Shown in pieces: positions 8,876-17,457 of a DNA stretch of 64,000 bases (its first letter is position 1; the number at the start of each line of letters is the position of its first letter). The position numbers were made by a program, and so were the translations under genes. Source of the stretch: Salinibacter grassmerensis (GTDB taxonomy: Bacteria; Bacteroidota; Rhodothermia; Rhodothermales; Salinibacteraceae). The stretch spans positions 47,918 through 111,917 of the forward strand of contig NZ_CAMTTF010000009.1 in assembly GCF_947077765.1 (NCBI RefSeq). Reading direction: 5' to 3'. The notes below the pieces were generated by a model, which worked only from the letters and a program-made list of their open reading frames with translations, had not been told where the DNA came from and ran no database searches.

Positions 8876-8920
8876 CCCCGCTTTTCGCCGCCCAGCGGCG
8901 CAGAGCGGGGATTTTTAATT
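8876..8920 (+). terminator. rho-independent terminator after tRNA-Phe
   Basis: Outer stem CCCCGC (8876-8881) pairs with GCGGGG (8905-8910). An inner stem CGCCG/CGGCG lies within, and the T-rich tail ATTTTTAATT follows directly. It starts 6 nt after the tRNA, so tRNA-Phe appears to be a single-gene transcription unit. Confidence 0.8.
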
Positions 8921-9412
8921 TGGCGCGGGCGGCCGAGGCGTGGTGTTCGACCGATCCCCCCATCGCCCGCCATGCGTCGGCTCCTCGCCGACGCCCCCCG
9001 CTGAGGTCCAGACCAAAACGACCGTCCGGGCGCCCCCAGCGCCCTGATCGGCCGTGCCAACGATCCGCGGCGGGCAGGAGGATTTCACATCGCCTGCTGC
9101 CACGAGTCCCTGGAGCCGTTTATGAAACGAGGGCCGGAGCCCCGCCGTCCAAACGTGGCCATCGTCGGTCGCAATCAACGGGCCGAAATCGAGAGCAATA
9201 CACTTCCGCGTCCGGATCACCCGGCCGGAGGACGACGACGGCCTCTGGCTGATGGAACCGAGCCGGCCCTGGACCCGCATCACGAGCAGGACTCCGCAAC
9301 CCAGGGCACCCGCTCTCTGTGGGATGGGCGCCCAATCTGTTGATTCTCCCTCTCTCGTCCCCGAGGGCAAACAGCCTCCTCGCTTCCCCTTTCATCCGCC
9401 TCCTTCTTCGCA
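8921..9412. other. gene-free stretch before fumC
   Basis: About 490 bp between the tRNA-Phe terminator and fumC. The open frames here encode basic or neutral, Pro/Arg/Ser-rich products unlike the acidic proteins of this genome and match no family I know. No RNA gene was recognised. The last 60 bp are pyrimidine-rich and lead into the fumC start. Confidence 0.6.
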
Positions 9413-10822
9413 ATGAGTTCTGACTACCGAACCGAAAGCGACTCCCTTGGGGACGTGCGCGTCCCTGCCGAGGCCCTTTACGGCGCCCAGACCCAGCGGG
9501 CCAAGGAGAACTTTCCGGTCAGCGACCTTCGGTTCTCCCGCCGCTTCATCGAGGCCCTCGGCCACGTCAAGCGGGCCGCCGCCCGGGCCAACCACGACCT
9601 CAATCGTCTGGAGACCGAGGCCGCCGAGGCAATCGTCGACGCCGCCGAGGAGGTCATCGATGGCCGCCACGACGAGGACTTTGTGCTCGACGTCTTTCAG
9701 ACCGGCAGCGGCACTTCCACGAACATGAACGCCAACGAGGTGATTGCCAACCGGGCGTCGGTGCTCCTGGGGGCCGACCGGGGCAGCAAGGCGGTCCACC
9801 CCAACGACGACGTCAACATGTCGCAGTCGTCGAACGACACCATCCCGACCACGCTCCACGTTGCCGCCCGGATGGGGATTGAGCACGACCTACTGCCGGC
9901 CCTGGAGGCCCTTCAGGGGGCGCTCGAGGAGAAGGCCGATGCCTTCGACGACGTTCTCAAGAGCGGCCGGACGCATCTGATGGACGCTACCCCGGTACGG
10001 CTGGGCCAGGAGTTCGGCGGGTACGCGGCCCAGATCGAACATGCAATCCAGCGGATTGAGCTGGCGTCGAACCGCCTCTCAGAGGTAACCCTCGGCGGCA
10101 CCGCTACCGGCACAGGCCTCAACTGTCCGGAGGACTTTCCCGAAACGGCCCTCCAGCACCTCAGCGCCGCCACCGAGCTCTCGTTCTACAAGACGGACAA
10201 CCACTTTGCCCAGCAGGCCGGCAAGGAGCTCTACGTGGACGCCCACGGCGCTCTGAACACGCTCGCCACAGCCCTGCTCAAGATCGCAAACGACCTGCGC
10301 CTCCTCTCCAGCGGGCCCACGAGCGGCATCGGCGAAATCAAACTTCCGGTCATCCAGCCCGGCTCCTCCATCATGCCCGGGAAGGTCAACCCGGTACAGA
10401 GCGAGCAGGTCATGATGGTCGCCACGCAGGTGACAGGCAACCATCAGACCATCACCGTCGCCAACACGCACGGCAACTTTGAGCTCAACGTGATGATGCC
10501 GGTGATGGCTCACGCCATGCTGCAGAGCATCGACCTGCTCGCAAACAGCGTGGACGCCTTTCGCAGCAAGTGCGTGGAGGGCATCGAGGCCGATCGGGAG
10601 CGCTGCCGGGAGCTTCTGGAGCTGAACCCCTCCGTTGCGACGGCCCTCAACACGGCCATCGGTTACGACAAGGCCAGTGACGTGGCCAAGACCGCCGCCA
10701 AGAACCGCGAAAGCGTCCGAACGGTCGTGAAGCGGATGGGGCTGCTCGACGAGGACGAACTCGACGAGTACCTGGACATTCGACGCATGACGGAACCGGG
10801 CGTGCCCGGAGACGAGTCGTAA
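9413..10822 (+). CDS. fumC: class II fumarate hydratase (fumarase C)
   Basis: 469 residues, normal length. It interconverts fumarate and L-malate in the TCA cycle without an iron-sulfur cluster. The fumarase/aspartase signature GSSIMPGKVNP begins at residue 317. The substrate-binding segments SGTSTNMNANEV and SSNDTIPT and the catalytic-loop TGRTHLMDATP-type segment (here SGRTHLMDATPVRLGQE) are present. The order of segments and GTAxGTGLN favour fumarase over aspartase. It appears monocistronic, preceded by a CT-rich leader without a Shine-Dalgarno sequence. Confidence 0.96.
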   Translation: MSSDYRTESDSLGDVRVPAEALYGAQTQRAKENFPVSDLRFSRRFIEALGHVKRAAARANHDLNRLETEAAEAIVDAAEEVIDGRHDEDFVLDVFQTGSGTSTNMNANEVIANRASVLLGADRGSKAVHPNDDVNMSQSSNDTIPTTLHVAARMGIEHDLLPALEALQGALEEKADAFDDVLKSGRTHLMDATPVRLGQEFGGYAAQIEHAIQRIELASNRLSEVTLGGTATGTGLNCPEDFPETALQHLSAATELSFYKTDNHFAQQAGKELYVDAHGALNTLATALLKIANDLRLLSSGPTSGIGEIKLPVIQPGSSIMPGKVNPVQSEQVMMVATQVTGNHQTITVANTHGNFELNVMMPVMAHAMLQSIDLLANSVDAFRSKCVEGIEADRERCRELLELNPSVATALNTAIGYDKASDVAKTAAKNRESVRTVVKRMGLLDEDELDEYLDIRRMTEPGVPGDES

Positions 10823-11018
10823 GGCGCTCTCGTCGAGCGTCCGTCCGCCGCCGTGGCACTTCCCGGGGCGCACCCGCGTTGTTACAACTCCCACACAGAG
10901 AGCGGTACGAAACGCCGGGGGCCGTCCGTTCAAGGAAGGTGAAAAACACGGTCGAGGCGATTTAAGAAAGACCTCGCTCCTTCATCGCGTTCTTTCCCTA
11001 CGACTGTCCGTACGTCTA

Positions 11019-12578
11019 ATGAGCACGCAAGGCAAAGTCTCTCTCGCCGTCGTTGTTGGTGGCGCTTTTCTGGCCGGCATCCTGTTCGCCACCGCGGGGG
11101 CCAACCTGTTCGGGGTGGGCGACGCCGTCGGCACCTCTAGCCAGGCCGCAGACCTCGATGGGTCAACACAGATCGAGCAATCCACCCCCAGCACGCTGGA
11201 CGGGTTCGAGACGGCGTTCTCGGAGGTCGCCCAGTCCGTCAACCCGGCCGTCGTCCAGATCCGTGCGGCCAAGGTGGTCGACCGCCGGATGCAAAACCCG
11301 TTCGAGGGCACGCCGTTCGAGCGGTTCTTTGGCCAGCGCGGGCCGTCGGGGCCCGAAGTCCGACAGGGACTGGGCTCCGGGGTCGTCGTGCGCTCCGACG
11401 GGCACATTGTCACCAATAACCACGTGATTGAGGGCGCCGAGCGGTTGAGCGTCCAGACGCTCGGCGGGGAGCAGTACGAGGCCGAGGTCGTGGGGACCGA
11501 CCAGTACAAGGACCTGGCCGTGTTGAAGGTCGACGCGTCCGACATGACAGCCATCAGCTTCGGCAACTCGGAACAGGTCAGCGTGGGGCAGTGGGTAATG
11601 GCGTTTGGCTCGCCACTCGACCCCCAGCTCAACAACAGCGTCACGGCCGGCATCATCAGTGCCCTCGGGCGCCTTCAGTCCAGCCCACAGCGGGGTCGGG
11701 GCTCCAATCAGGGCGGTGGGGTTCAGAACTTCATCCAGACCGACGCAGCCATTAACCCCGGCAACTCCGGCGGTCCCCTCGTGAACCTGCAAGGGGAGCT
11801 CGTGGGCATCAACACGGCCATCGTGTCCCGGTCCGGCGGCAATCAGGGCATCGGGTTCGCCATTCCATCCAGTACCGTTGAGCGCATCGCCACCCAGATT
11901 ATTGAGGAAGGCGACGTGCGGCGGGCCTACCTCGGCATCCGCTACAGGGAGGCGCCCGAGACCCTGGTCGACAACGAGAATCTTCCGAAGGGATCGGCGG
12001 TCGTTTCGCAGGTCGAAGAGGGGGCCCCCGCAGATGAGGCCAGCATTCAGTCTGGTGACATCATCACGGGAATCAACGGGACGCCACTAGAAAACTACCT
12101 CCAGCTGGGCAACCAGATCGCCAGCATGCGGCCCGGGGAGGAAGCCGAACTCCAGATCAATCGTGACGGGGACGCCCGCACCTTTACGGTCACGCTGGGT
12201 GCCCGCGGCGAGAGCATGACGGCGTCGTCTGAGGACAGTGGAGAGAGCGATGGCCCCTCGTCCGCCGAGGCACTTCAGGAGGAGCTGGGCCTCCAACTGG
12301 AGGACGTCACGCCCGGAATGGCACGGCGCCTCGGGCTTGATGAGGCCCAAGGGGTCGTCATCACGGGCGTGGACCAGTCCAACCGGATGATTCGGGAATC
12401 GGGCCTCCAGCCCCGGCAGATCATCTTCAAGATGGCCGGGGAGCAGATCTCGGACATGGACACCTTCATGGAGGTGTATCAGAGCGTCGAGCCCGGCGAT
12501 GCGTTCCGAATGGCAGTTCGGAATCCCGACGGGTTTGTCTTCGTCACGAGCCTCCGTCGCCCTGCCGACACCGAATAG
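11019..12578 (+). CDS. HtrA/Deg-type periplasmic serine protease with two PDZ domains
   Basis: 519 residues. An N-terminal hydrophobic segment (residues 7-30) is a signal anchor or uncleaved signal. The trypsin-like domain has the catalytic triad H135 (NNHVIEG), D165 (DLAVLKVD) and S250 (GNSGGPL). PDZ domain 1 spans roughly 290-385 and PDZ domain 2 roughly 415-510. The architecture matches DegP/DegQ proteases, which degrade or refold damaged envelope proteins. An acidic Ser/Glu/Asp linker (about 395-412) joins the PDZ domains. It stands alone and is followed by a strong hairpin at 12604-12631. Whether it corresponds to DegP or DegQ cannot be decided from sequence. Confidence 0.95.
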   Translation: MSTQGKVSLAVVVGGAFLAGILFATAGANLFGVGDAVGTSSQAADLDGSTQIEQSTPSTLDGFETAFSEVAQSVNPAVVQIRAAKVVDRRMQNPFEGTPFERFFGQRGPSGPEVRQGLGSGVVVRSDGHIVTNNHVIEGAERLSVQTLGGEQYEAEVVGTDQYKDLAVLKVDASDMTAISFGNSEQVSVGQWVMAFGSPLDPQLNNSVTAGIISALGRLQSSPQRGRGSNQGGGVQNFIQTDAAINPGNSGGPLVNLQGELVGINTAIVSRSGGNQGIGFAIPSSTVERIATQIIEEGDVRRAYLGIRYREAPETLVDNENLPKGSAVVSQVEEGAPADEASIQSGDIITGINGTPLENYLQLGNQIASMRPGEEAELQINRDGDARTFTVTLGARGESMTASSEDSGESDGPSSAEALQEELGLQLEDVTPGMARRLGLDEAQGVVITGVDQSNRMIRESGLQPRQIIFKMAGEQISDMDTFMEVYQSVEPGDAFRMAVRNPDGFVFVTSLRRPADTE

Positions 12579-12603
12579 TCCAGGGCTCACTTTGCTCCAC
12601 AGG

Positions 12604-12631
12604 CGCCCCATCCTCGCCAGAGGGTGGGGCG
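12604..12631 (+). terminator. hairpin after the Deg protease gene
   Basis: An 11-bp stem (12604-12614 with 12621-12631, one G-T wobble) and a 6-nt loop lie 25 bp past the protease stop codon. The following TTCGTGTG is only weakly T-rich, so termination efficiency is uncertain. Confidence 0.5.
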
Positions 12632-12693
12632 TTCGTGTGAACTCCGTATTCTTCTCCGCATCTCGTTCCGTTCACCACTCGACTGCTTCTGCG

Positions 12694-12933
12694 ATGACCG
12701 ACTCTGCCCCCTCCCTCGACGCGCCCCCCGACGCCGCCCGTATTGCGGACCTGCGCGAGCAGGCCGCCGACGAAGATCGCTCGGTTGAGGTCACCTTTCC
12801 GGGGCCCGACGGCGAGTCCAAACAGTTCGTCGTCTCCCCACGCGGCACGTGTGTCGTGCTGACGAACCTACGCGAGGACTCATTCAACCCGTCGGAGGCA
12901 GCGGAGGACATCGCCTCCGCTCTTCAGACCTGA
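12694..12933 (+). CDS. small acidic protein of unknown function
   Basis: 79 residues, strongly acidic at the N-terminus (Asp, Glu and Ala rich). The central part alternates as beta strands (SVEVTFPGPDG, KQFVVSPRG, CVVLTNL) and the C-terminus is short and helical. ATG at 12694 is chosen because upstream codons are basic and overlap the hairpin region. No family was recognised. Composition and third-position G+C agree with a real gene. Confidence 0.6.
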   Translation: MTDSAPSLDAPPDAARIADLREQAADEDRSVEVTFPGPDGESKQFVVSPRGTCVVLTNLREDSFNPSEAAEDIASALQT

Positions 12934-13471
12934 CACCTTTACCGGCGAAGCCCAAACCCTCCCGCCCTGTCAGCTAGAGGAATACATTATCGCGTTTTCC
13001 CTAGAGTTTGGGCCGCCGGTCACGCTTACTGACGTCGGGCCAGAAGACCCTACGGGCCAGCCCTCGACACCGTCGCCGAAGCAGCCAGCGAGGATGCAGA
13101 GACGATCCACAATCAGCCGTTCGGGGGACCGTCTCAGTGGGTCGGGATGCATTGAGGACGGTTGGCGAGATGGCCGGCCGAGTCCGATAGGTGACCGACC
13201 ACCGATCCCGGTCTTCTCCGTGAACTGACCCGATTGCCCCGAAGCAGATACTCTAGGAGGACACTGATGCCCAGGAATGGGTCCGGAAGCGCCGTCGTTA
13301 AGGGCGGTCGACGCCCGCAGACGGGATTCCGGAAAATTCAGCGGCGGTGCTACCGGGCCCCCATAGAGTGGGCGCCGTGAGGAGAGCACACGCAACGTGG
13401 CTCGTGGGCAACTTACCAGCCGCCCGTCTCATGCCTCAGCGGCGACATTTTCCGTCACCGAGGCGGGACCG
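12934..13471. other. gene-free stretch between convergent genes
   Basis: About 540 bp. The longest open frame (minus strand, 12970-13395) would encode a Pro/Ser/Gly/Arg-rich, non-acidic product with no recognisable motif, so it is not called. No tRNA, convincing terminator or repeat was seen. It may be a decayed gene, but no fragment can be identified. Confidence 0.5.
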
Positions 13472-13771
13472 TTACGTCGCCACCACGCAGTTTGTCGTCC
13501 CGAAGCCGTTGGGCTCAAAGTCGTCGGCCTCCTCCTCGTTGATCCACCCGTCCTTCTCGCTGTAGTAGCGGAAGGCATAGTGGGCGTCTTCCGGAAGGAG
13601 AACATTTGTGCTGTAGGTTTGGTTGCTGCGGCGCACAAAGCGGTGCTCACCGGGTTCCCAGTCGTTGAAGTCCCCCACGACCGAGACTTCATCCCCGTAC
13701 GGATGGTTCTCCGGAAGGACGAACGTGACCTTGACGCGATCGCTTGACTGCTTGTTTACCTTCTTGATCAT
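13472..13771 (-). CDS. stand-alone glycogen-binding (CBM48/early-set) domain protein
   Basis: 99 residues, essentially one immunoglobulin-like early-set domain of the CBM48/AMPK-beta type: VKVTFVLPE, then VSVVGDFNDWEPGEH, with the characteristic GDFNDW carbohydrate-contact motif, and YAFRYY near the end. Such domains bind glycogen or alpha-glucans and usually sit next to a catalytic domain, but none is present here. ATG at 13771 is chosen because it starts just before the domain. It diverges from tyrA. A role in glycogen binding or regulation is inference. Confidence 0.85.
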   Translation of the reverse strand: MIKKVNKQSSDRVKVTFVLPENHPYGDEVSVVGDFNDWEPGEHRFVRRSNQTYSTNVLLPEDAHYAFRYYSEKDGWINEEEADDFEPNGFGTTNCVVAT

Positions 13772-14130
13772 GGTATCGTGCGGGGAAGTGTCATAAACGG
13801 GCGTGTCGAAATTCCTGCCCAGCCCCGCTAGTAGGGGCCAGGGCCTCCGCTGAGCCAGCGGAAGACTAGGGGCCCCAACGCCGGGAGGACGTCTTTGTGG
13901 CATTTTACAGCAACAAAAAGCGCTTCCTTCGCCTGTTCTTTGTCAACCGATGATCTCGTGGAAGGGCTTTCTCTTCACATGGGAGGCCGTTAACCCGCAA
14001 TTCGGGCTCACGCCCTCTCTCCCCGCCGAACATCCGTTGCGGCCCCGGCGTGCATTCTCTTCCCTGATTGGGTCCGGTCGGACGGCCCGACAGGGATGTC
14101 TCGTCTTTTTCGCCACTCCCTCCCCCGCGC
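13772..14130. other. intergenic region between divergent genes
   Basis: About 360 bp that should hold the promoters of the CBM48 protein gene (minus) and tyrA (plus). A 6-bp hairpin TCCGCT/AGCGGA is visible near 13848-13864. I cannot assign -35/-10 elements with confidence. A moderately AT-rich stretch lies at about 13905-13980. Confidence 0.4.
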
Positions 14131-15243
14131 ATGATCGAACGTCTTACCATTATCGGAACGGGTCTCATCGGCGGCTCCCTCGGGCTCGCCTGGGCCCAGC
14201 GTCAACCCGAGATCACGATCGTCGGACACGACCAGCCGGAGGTTTTGGAGCAGGCCGAGGACCGCGGGGCCATCGACGAGAAAGCGGCCGATCCCATATC
14301 CGCCGTGACGGAGACCGACCTCGTCGTCCTCGCCACGCCCCTCGCCACGACAGTCCGGCTGCTCGACACCATTGCCGACGCACTTCCGGACGGGTGCTTC
14401 GTGACCGACGTGGCCTCGGTGAAAGCACCCGTGCTCGAGCAGGCCGAGGACGTGCTCCCCGACCACGTCACATTCTTGGGAGGCCACCCGATGGCCGGCG
14501 CCGAGAACAGCGGCATTGATCACGCCGACCCGTTGCTCTTCGAGAACGCAGTCTACAGCCTCTGTCTCCCGGAGGGAAGCGACGAGTCGGCCCTGGACGG
14601 AGCGCTGGCCCCCGTTGTTGAGTTAATTGAAGCCACTGGCAGCCGGCCGCTCGTGCTGGATGCCCCCCGCCACGACCGCCTCGTCGCTGCCACCAGCCAC
14701 GTGCCGCAGCTCCTGTCCGTGGCCCTTGTCAACCTCGTGGCCACCACCGAAGACGACACGGACCGCGATCTCGCCCTGCAACTCGCAGGGGGCGGGTTCC
14801 GCGACATGACCCGCATTGCGTCGTCTCCCTTCGACATGTGGCGGGACGTGTTGGTGGGGAATGAGCGTGAGATCCACGACGCCCTGAGCCGGCTGCGCCG
14901 GGGCCTGCGCACCCTCCGCAACCGACTCATCGAGGAGGACCTGGATGCCCTCGAAGACACCTTCGAGGAGGCGCGCACGGCCCGTGACGCCATGCCCCGG
15001 GACAACAAGGGCTTTCTCCACCCGCTGTCCGACGTTTACGTCCGCGCCCCCGACGAGGAGGGCGTCATCCACGAACTTTCGGGACACCTCCTCGACGCGG
15101 ACCTCAACATCAAAGACATTGAGCTTCAGACCATTCGGGAGGGGACCGGGGGCACCTTTCGACTGGCGTTCGAGAAGACGGAAGACGCCGAGGAGGCCGT
15201 CGCGGTGCTGTCGGAGGCCGGCTACGACGCCCGGCGCCCGTAG
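14131..15243 (+). CDS. tyrA: prephenate dehydrogenase with a C-terminal ACT domain
   Basis: 370 residues. It oxidatively decarboxylates prephenate to 4-hydroxyphenylpyruvate in tyrosine synthesis. The N-terminal Rossmann fold has GTGLIG at residues 9-14. The GGHPMAGAENSG motif of prephenate dehydrogenases contains the substrate-binding His. The helical dimerisation domain follows, and from about residue 292 an ACT domain (DEEGVIHELSGHL) probably gives tyrosine feedback control. ATG at 14131 directly precedes the Rossmann strand. No chorismate mutase domain is fused. It appears monocistronic. Confidence 0.95.
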   Translation: MIERLTIIGTGLIGGSLGLAWAQRQPEITIVGHDQPEVLEQAEDRGAIDEKAADPISAVTETDLVVLATPLATTVRLLDTIADALPDGCFVTDVASVKAPVLEQAEDVLPDHVTFLGGHPMAGAENSGIDHADPLLFENAVYSLCLPEGSDESALDGALAPVVELIEATGSRPLVLDAPRHDRLVAATSHVPQLLSVALVNLVATTEDDTDRDLALQLAGGGFRDMTRIASSPFDMWRDVLVGNEREIHDALSRLRRGLRTLRNRLIEEDLDALEDTFEEARTARDAMPRDNKGFLHPLSDVYVRAPDEEGVIHELSGHLLDADLNIKDIELQTIREGTGGTFRLAFEKTEDAEEAVAVLSEAGYDARRP

Positions 15244-15368
15244 CGGTGTCCGCAAAATCATTCCTCCTTCGTTGACTAAACTGACGCCATCGGGTATCAT
15301 AACGACCTGTAGGCCTCCACCTCCGCCTGCGCCCGTTCCTGCTCTCTCGTAGCTTCTCATCTTTTCCG

Positions 15369-16493
15369 ATGGCCGACTCCGCTCCGTCCCTTCAGGTTAC
15401 CCCCCTCCACGGCGTCCACGAGGAACGTGGCGCGCGCATGATGGCGTTCGGGGGGTTCGAGATGCCTGTGCAGTACGACAGCATTATCGACGAGCACCTG
15501 GCCGTCCGTAACGACGCCGGGCTGTTCGACGTGAGTCACATGGGCGAGGTGCTCGTTCAGGGGGAGCAGGCCCTTGCCCTGGTCCAGCATCTCGTGACCA
15601 ACGACGCCGAAAAACTCTATGACGGGCGGGCGATGTACACGGTCATGTGCACCCCCGACGGCGGCATCATTGACGACGGCATCGTGTACCGCCGCGCCGA
15701 GGACGAGTACCTGATGGTTCTCAATGCCGCCAACAAAGAGCGAGACCTGGCGTGGATGCACGACCATAACCCCGTGGGCGCTACACTTCAGGACATCTCC
15801 GCCGAGACCGCCCTCCTCGCCCTTCAGGGCCCAAAGGCCCTCGACATCGCCCAGCCGTTCCTCGACGACGACCTCGACGACCTATCGTTCTATCACTTTT
15901 GGGAACGGACCGACGGGGCCTTCCTCGACTGTGAGACCGCCCTCATCTCCCGCACCGGTTATACCGGCGAACCCGGCCTCGAACTTTACGTGCCCGCCGA
16001 CCGGGCCCAGCACGTGTGGACGACCCTGCTGGAGGCGGGTGCGGACCGCGGCCTGAAGCCGGCCGGCCTCGGCGCCCGCGACACACTCCGCCTCGAGGCG
16101 GGGCTCTGCCTGCACGGCAACGACATCACGGAAGAGGTGAACCCCTACGAGGCACGGATGGGGTGGCTCGTGAAGCTGGACAAGGGCGACTTCATCGGGC
16201 GGGAGGCCCTGCGGGACGTGCACGAACGCGGCCCGGAGCGCAAACTCGTGGGCTTCGTGGCCACGGAGCGGGGCATCCCGCGCCACGACAACATTCTCCA
16301 GTCATCGGAGGGCGACGCCATTGGGGTGGTGACCAGCGGTACGCAATCGCCCATCCTCGATGCGGGCATCGGCCTCGGCTACGTTCCCAATGAGCCGGCC
16401 TACACCGAGCCGGGCCGGTCGCTACAGATCGCAAGCCGGCGCCGCACGTTCGACGTGGAGGTGATGGAGCCTCCGTTCCACGAGGACGCGTGA
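15369..16493 (+). CDS. gcvT: aminomethyltransferase (glycine cleavage system T protein)
   Basis: 374 residues. GcvT transfers the methylene group of glycine from the H protein's lipoyl arm to tetrahydrofolate, releasing ammonia. Typical blocks are present: MMAFGGFEMPVQY near the N-terminus, DVSHMGE, FNVSN-region equivalents and the RTGYTGEPGLELY motif, then GLGARDTLRLEAG. Other glycine cleavage genes (gcvH, gcvP) are not in the window. It is 53 bp upstream of comB on the same strand, possibly cotranscribed. A CT-rich leader (CTTTTCCG) precedes the ATG. Confidence 0.95.
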   Translation: MADSAPSLQVTPLHGVHEERGARMMAFGGFEMPVQYDSIIDEHLAVRNDAGLFDVSHMGEVLVQGEQALALVQHLVTNDAEKLYDGRAMYTVMCTPDGGIIDDGIVYRRAEDEYLMVLNAANKERDLAWMHDHNPVGATLQDISAETALLALQGPKALDIAQPFLDDDLDDLSFYHFWERTDGAFLDCETALISRTGYTGEPGLELYVPADRAQHVWTTLLEAGADRGLKPAGLGARDTLRLEAGLCLHGNDITEEVNPYEARMGWLVKLDKGDFIGREALRDVHERGPERKLVGFVATERGIPRHDNILQSSEGDAIGVVTSGTQSPILDAGIGLGYVPNEPAYTEPGRSLQIASRRRTFDVEVMEPPFHEDA

Positions 16494-16545
16494 ACTCGTC
16501 GCACCCGCATTTCCGCCCTTCCTCTCCCTGACTCTCGCTGGTCCG

Positions 16546-17283
16546 ATGGACGCTGAAGTTTTCTTGACGCACTCGAACATTTCGGAAGGCGATGTCCAAG
16601 ACCGGACGGTCATTGTTATCGACGTGCTCCGGGCCTGCTCCACCATCGTAACGGCCCTGGACCGGGGCGCTCGCGCCGTGATGCCGGTTGCCGACATGGC
16701 CCAGGCCGGCAAGATCGCCAGCAACCTCGACCCCGATATGTATCGGCTCGGGGGCGAGCGCAACGGGGAGCAGATCGAAGGGTATCACCTTGGCAACTCG
16801 CCGGGCGAGTACACGCACGATGTTGTGCAGGGGCGGGACATCATCCTGAACACCTCCAACGGGACGCAGGCCCTGGAGCAGACGAAAGAGGCCGACACCC
16901 TCGTTGTGGCCTGCTTCCTAAACGCGGAGCGCGTCGTCGACTTTGTCCGTCAGACGGCCGACGCCGTGACCATCGTCTGTGCGGGCCGACAGAACCGCCT
17001 CGCCCTCGAGGACGCCCTCTGTGCAGGCCTTCTTCTCGATCGCCTCTGGGATGGGGACGAGCCATACCCGGTTACGGACTCGGCCCACACGGCCTACACG
17101 CTCTACCACACCGATCGGGACAACCTCGACAATGCCCTTCGTGGCGCCAACCACGCTGAATGGCTCGCCGATCAGGACCGCGAGGCAGACCTGGACTACT
17201 GCTTCCGGATTGATGCGTTGTCGGTACTGCCGTACTACACAGAAAACCGGCTTCTTCTGTACGAGGATGTCGTGTCGGCGTAG
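16546..17283 (+). CDS. comB: 2-phosphosulfolactate phosphatase (ComB family)
   Basis: 245 residues, usual length for ComB. The family hydrolyses (2R)-phosphosulfolactate to sulfolactate in a magnesium-dependent reaction. It was first defined in coenzyme M synthesis in methanogens and is also found in many bacteria. Family hallmarks visible are the N-terminal IDVLRACSTIVTAL and the central LNTSNGTQAL. No comA, comC or coenzyme M genes are nearby, so the product probably serves another sulfonate pathway; sulfonolipid-type metabolism is a guess. It follows gcvT by 52 bp and precedes ftsK. Confidence 0.85.
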   Translation: MDAEVFLTHSNISEGDVQDRTVIVIDVLRACSTIVTALDRGARAVMPVADMAQAGKIASNLDPDMYRLGGERNGEQIEGYHLGNSPGEYTHDVVQGRDIILNTSNGTQALEQTKEADTLVVACFLNAERVVDFVRQTADAVTIVCAGRQNRLALEDALCAGLLLDRLWDGDEPYPVTDSAHTAYTLYHTDRDNLDNALRGANHAEWLADQDREADLDYCFRIDALSVLPYYTENRLLLYEDVVSA

Positions 17284-17376
17284 CCTGCCCTCTCCCTCAC
17301 ACGTGCACAGAGCGGTTGCAGTTGCGCCGGTCCGTTGCATTTGTGCCGCATTGGGCCCACCTTACGACCGTGTGGG

Positions 17377-17392
17377 CACTGTCTAGACAGTG
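17377..17392. promoter_or_regulatory. perfect 16-bp palindrome upstream of ftsK
   Basis: CACTGTCTAGACAGTG reads the same on both strands (two 8-bp half-sites, no spacer). It lies 65 bp before the ftsK start and directly before an AT-rich stretch containing TATACACT, a plausible -10 region. It could be an operator. One perfect 16-mer palindrome is expected by chance in 64 kb, so position is the main argument. Confidence 0.35.
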
Positions 17393-17457
17393 GATACACA
17401 TATACACTACGCGCCCCATCGCCGCCCCTCTTTTCTCCGCCTCGCCTGTTCGGCTGT

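Noticed and set aside
8915..9370. Minus-strand frame of 151 codons in the gap before fumC
   Set aside because: The product is basic, Ser/Gly/Arg-rich and unlike the acidic proteins here; no motif. Kept as a gap with a note.
12970..13395. Minus-strand frame of 141 codons after the small acidic protein
   Set aside because: Pro/Ser-rich and not acidic, no conserved motif, no upstream start signal.
15244..15368. Glycine riboswitch before gcvT
   Set aside because: Only 125 bp is available and no glycine-aptamer core was seen.
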